This document shows, piece by piece, positions 4,964-5,313 of a DNA stretch of 5,313 nt (positions are counted from its first letter, which is position 1; every line of letters starts with the position of its first letter). Below the pieces are notes generated by a model. That model saw nothing but the letters and a program-made list of their open reading frames with translations. It was not told where the DNA came from and ran no database searches. This DNA is from an uncultured Pseudodesulfovibrio sp. (lineage in GTDB: Bacteria; Desulfobacterota; Desulfovibrionia; Desulfovibrionales; Desulfovibrionaceae), in NCBI GenBank assembly GCA_947259235.1, contig CAMYLL010000214.1, forward strand, positions 1-5,313, in the 5' to 3' direction. The position numbers and the translations under genes were made by a program.

Positions 4964-5313
4964 GTTCTCTGGCGGGCCGGAACGCCGACCACGGACGTCC
5001 GGGGGGCCACGTCGCGGATGACCGCCGCGCCCGCGCCCACAATGGCCCACTCTCCGATGTTCACGCCCTGGACAACGCAGGAGCCGATGCCCACGAAACT
5101 CCCGTGGCCCACGGTCACGTCGCCCGCCAGGTTCACGCCCGGGGCGATATGAACATGGTCGCCCACGGCACAGTGGTGATCAACGGTGCAGCCGGTGTTG
5201 AGGATGGTATTGCGCCCCACCACGCAGCCCGGGTTGACTATGGCCCCGGCGCTGATCATGCAGCCCGGCCCGATGACCGCGTCCCCGGCGATGACGGCCG
5301 AGGGATGGATGGC
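4960..5313 (-). CDS. PglD/NeuD-family sugar N-acetyltransferase, C-terminal part (5' end outside window)
   Basis: The frame is open from the right edge of the window to the TGA at 4960, so the start lies beyond 5313; 117 codons are visible. The protein is a run of hexapeptide repeats (for example AVIAGD, AIVNPG, CVVGRN, VNLAGD, VTVGHG), the signature of a left-handed beta-helix transferase. The T-V-D-H-H-C segment matches the place where PglD carries its catalytic His, and G-I-G-S-C-V followed by the closing VVGVPAR agree with PglD/NeuD proteins. The missing N terminus should be the small Rossmann-like UDP-sugar-binding domain of about 80-100 residues. The expected role is acetyl-CoA-dependent N-acetylation of the 4-amino sugar made by the aminotransferase. 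A serine- or sialic-acid-type O-acetyltransferase is a less likely alternative given the neighbours. The Met at 5259 is internal to the beta-helix and is not a credible start. Confidence 0.87.
   Translation of the reverse strand, partial: AIHPSAVIAGDAVIGPGCMISAGAIVNPGCVVGRNTILNTGCTVDHHCAVGDHVHIAPGVNLAGDVTVGHGSFVGIGSCVVQGVNIGEWAIVGAGAAVIRDVAPRTSVVGVPARQRT

Noticed and set aside
4860..5042. An upstream start for the aminotransferase
   Set aside because: The extension overlaps the acetyltransferase gene and is low-complexity. Family similarity begins after 4859.
1..5313. CRISPR array, tRNA, rRNA, insertion sequence, toxin-antitoxin or phage genes
   Set aside because: No regularly spaced repeats, tRNA-like cloverleaf, transposase motifs or toxin-antitoxin pairs were seen by eye on either strand.

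Overview
The window is GC-rich, densely coded bacterial DNA. The protein set is an SPOR lipoprotein, an IHF/HU-type DNA-bending protein, a HIT hydrolase and a PglD-PglE-PglF-like sugar module. Together with the high-GC coding style and the GC-rich inverted repeats between genes, this suggests a Gram-negative bacterium, perhaps a Desulfovibrio-like sulfate reducer. That assignment is inferred from style and not proven by any marker in the window.

Layout. Positions 1-261 contain no convincing gene. They hold two similar GC-rich inverted-repeat units, a G-run cluster and a candidate promoter. One gene reads on the + strand: a 194-residue lipoprotein with a C-terminal SPOR domain (262-846). Everything after it reads on the - strand. 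The HU/IHF gene (833-1120) converges on the SPOR gene and overlaps its 3' end by 14 bp. A HIT hydrolase gene (1150-1575) lies 29 bp upstream of the HU/IHF gene and is probably co-transcribed with it. An AT-rich spacer (1576-1845) separates this pair from a sugar-biosynthesis operon read right to left: a left-handed beta-helix acetyltransferase (4960 to beyond the window end), a DegT/DnrJ/EryC1 aminotransferase (3705-4859) and a 620-residue membrane-anchored NDP-sugar 4,6-dehydratase (1846-3708).

How the genes work together. The three sugar genes match, in content and order, the pglD-pglE-pglF block of Campylobacter-type protein glycosylation. The predicted path is UDP-GlcNAc to a 4-keto-6-deoxy sugar (dehydratase), then to a 4-amino sugar (aminotransferase), then to an N-acetylated product such as UDP-N,N'-diacetylbacillosamine (acetyltransferase). 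The aminotransferase and dehydratase genes overlap by ATGA, which implies translational coupling. Between the acetyltransferase and aminotransferase genes is a 100-bp spacer with two strong stem-loops and a possible 36-codon ORF that overlaps both neighbours.

I see no clearly undescribed system. The items most worth a second look are the structured spacer at 4860-4959, the repeat units upstream of the SPOR gene, and the question of which glycan the sugar module feeds.
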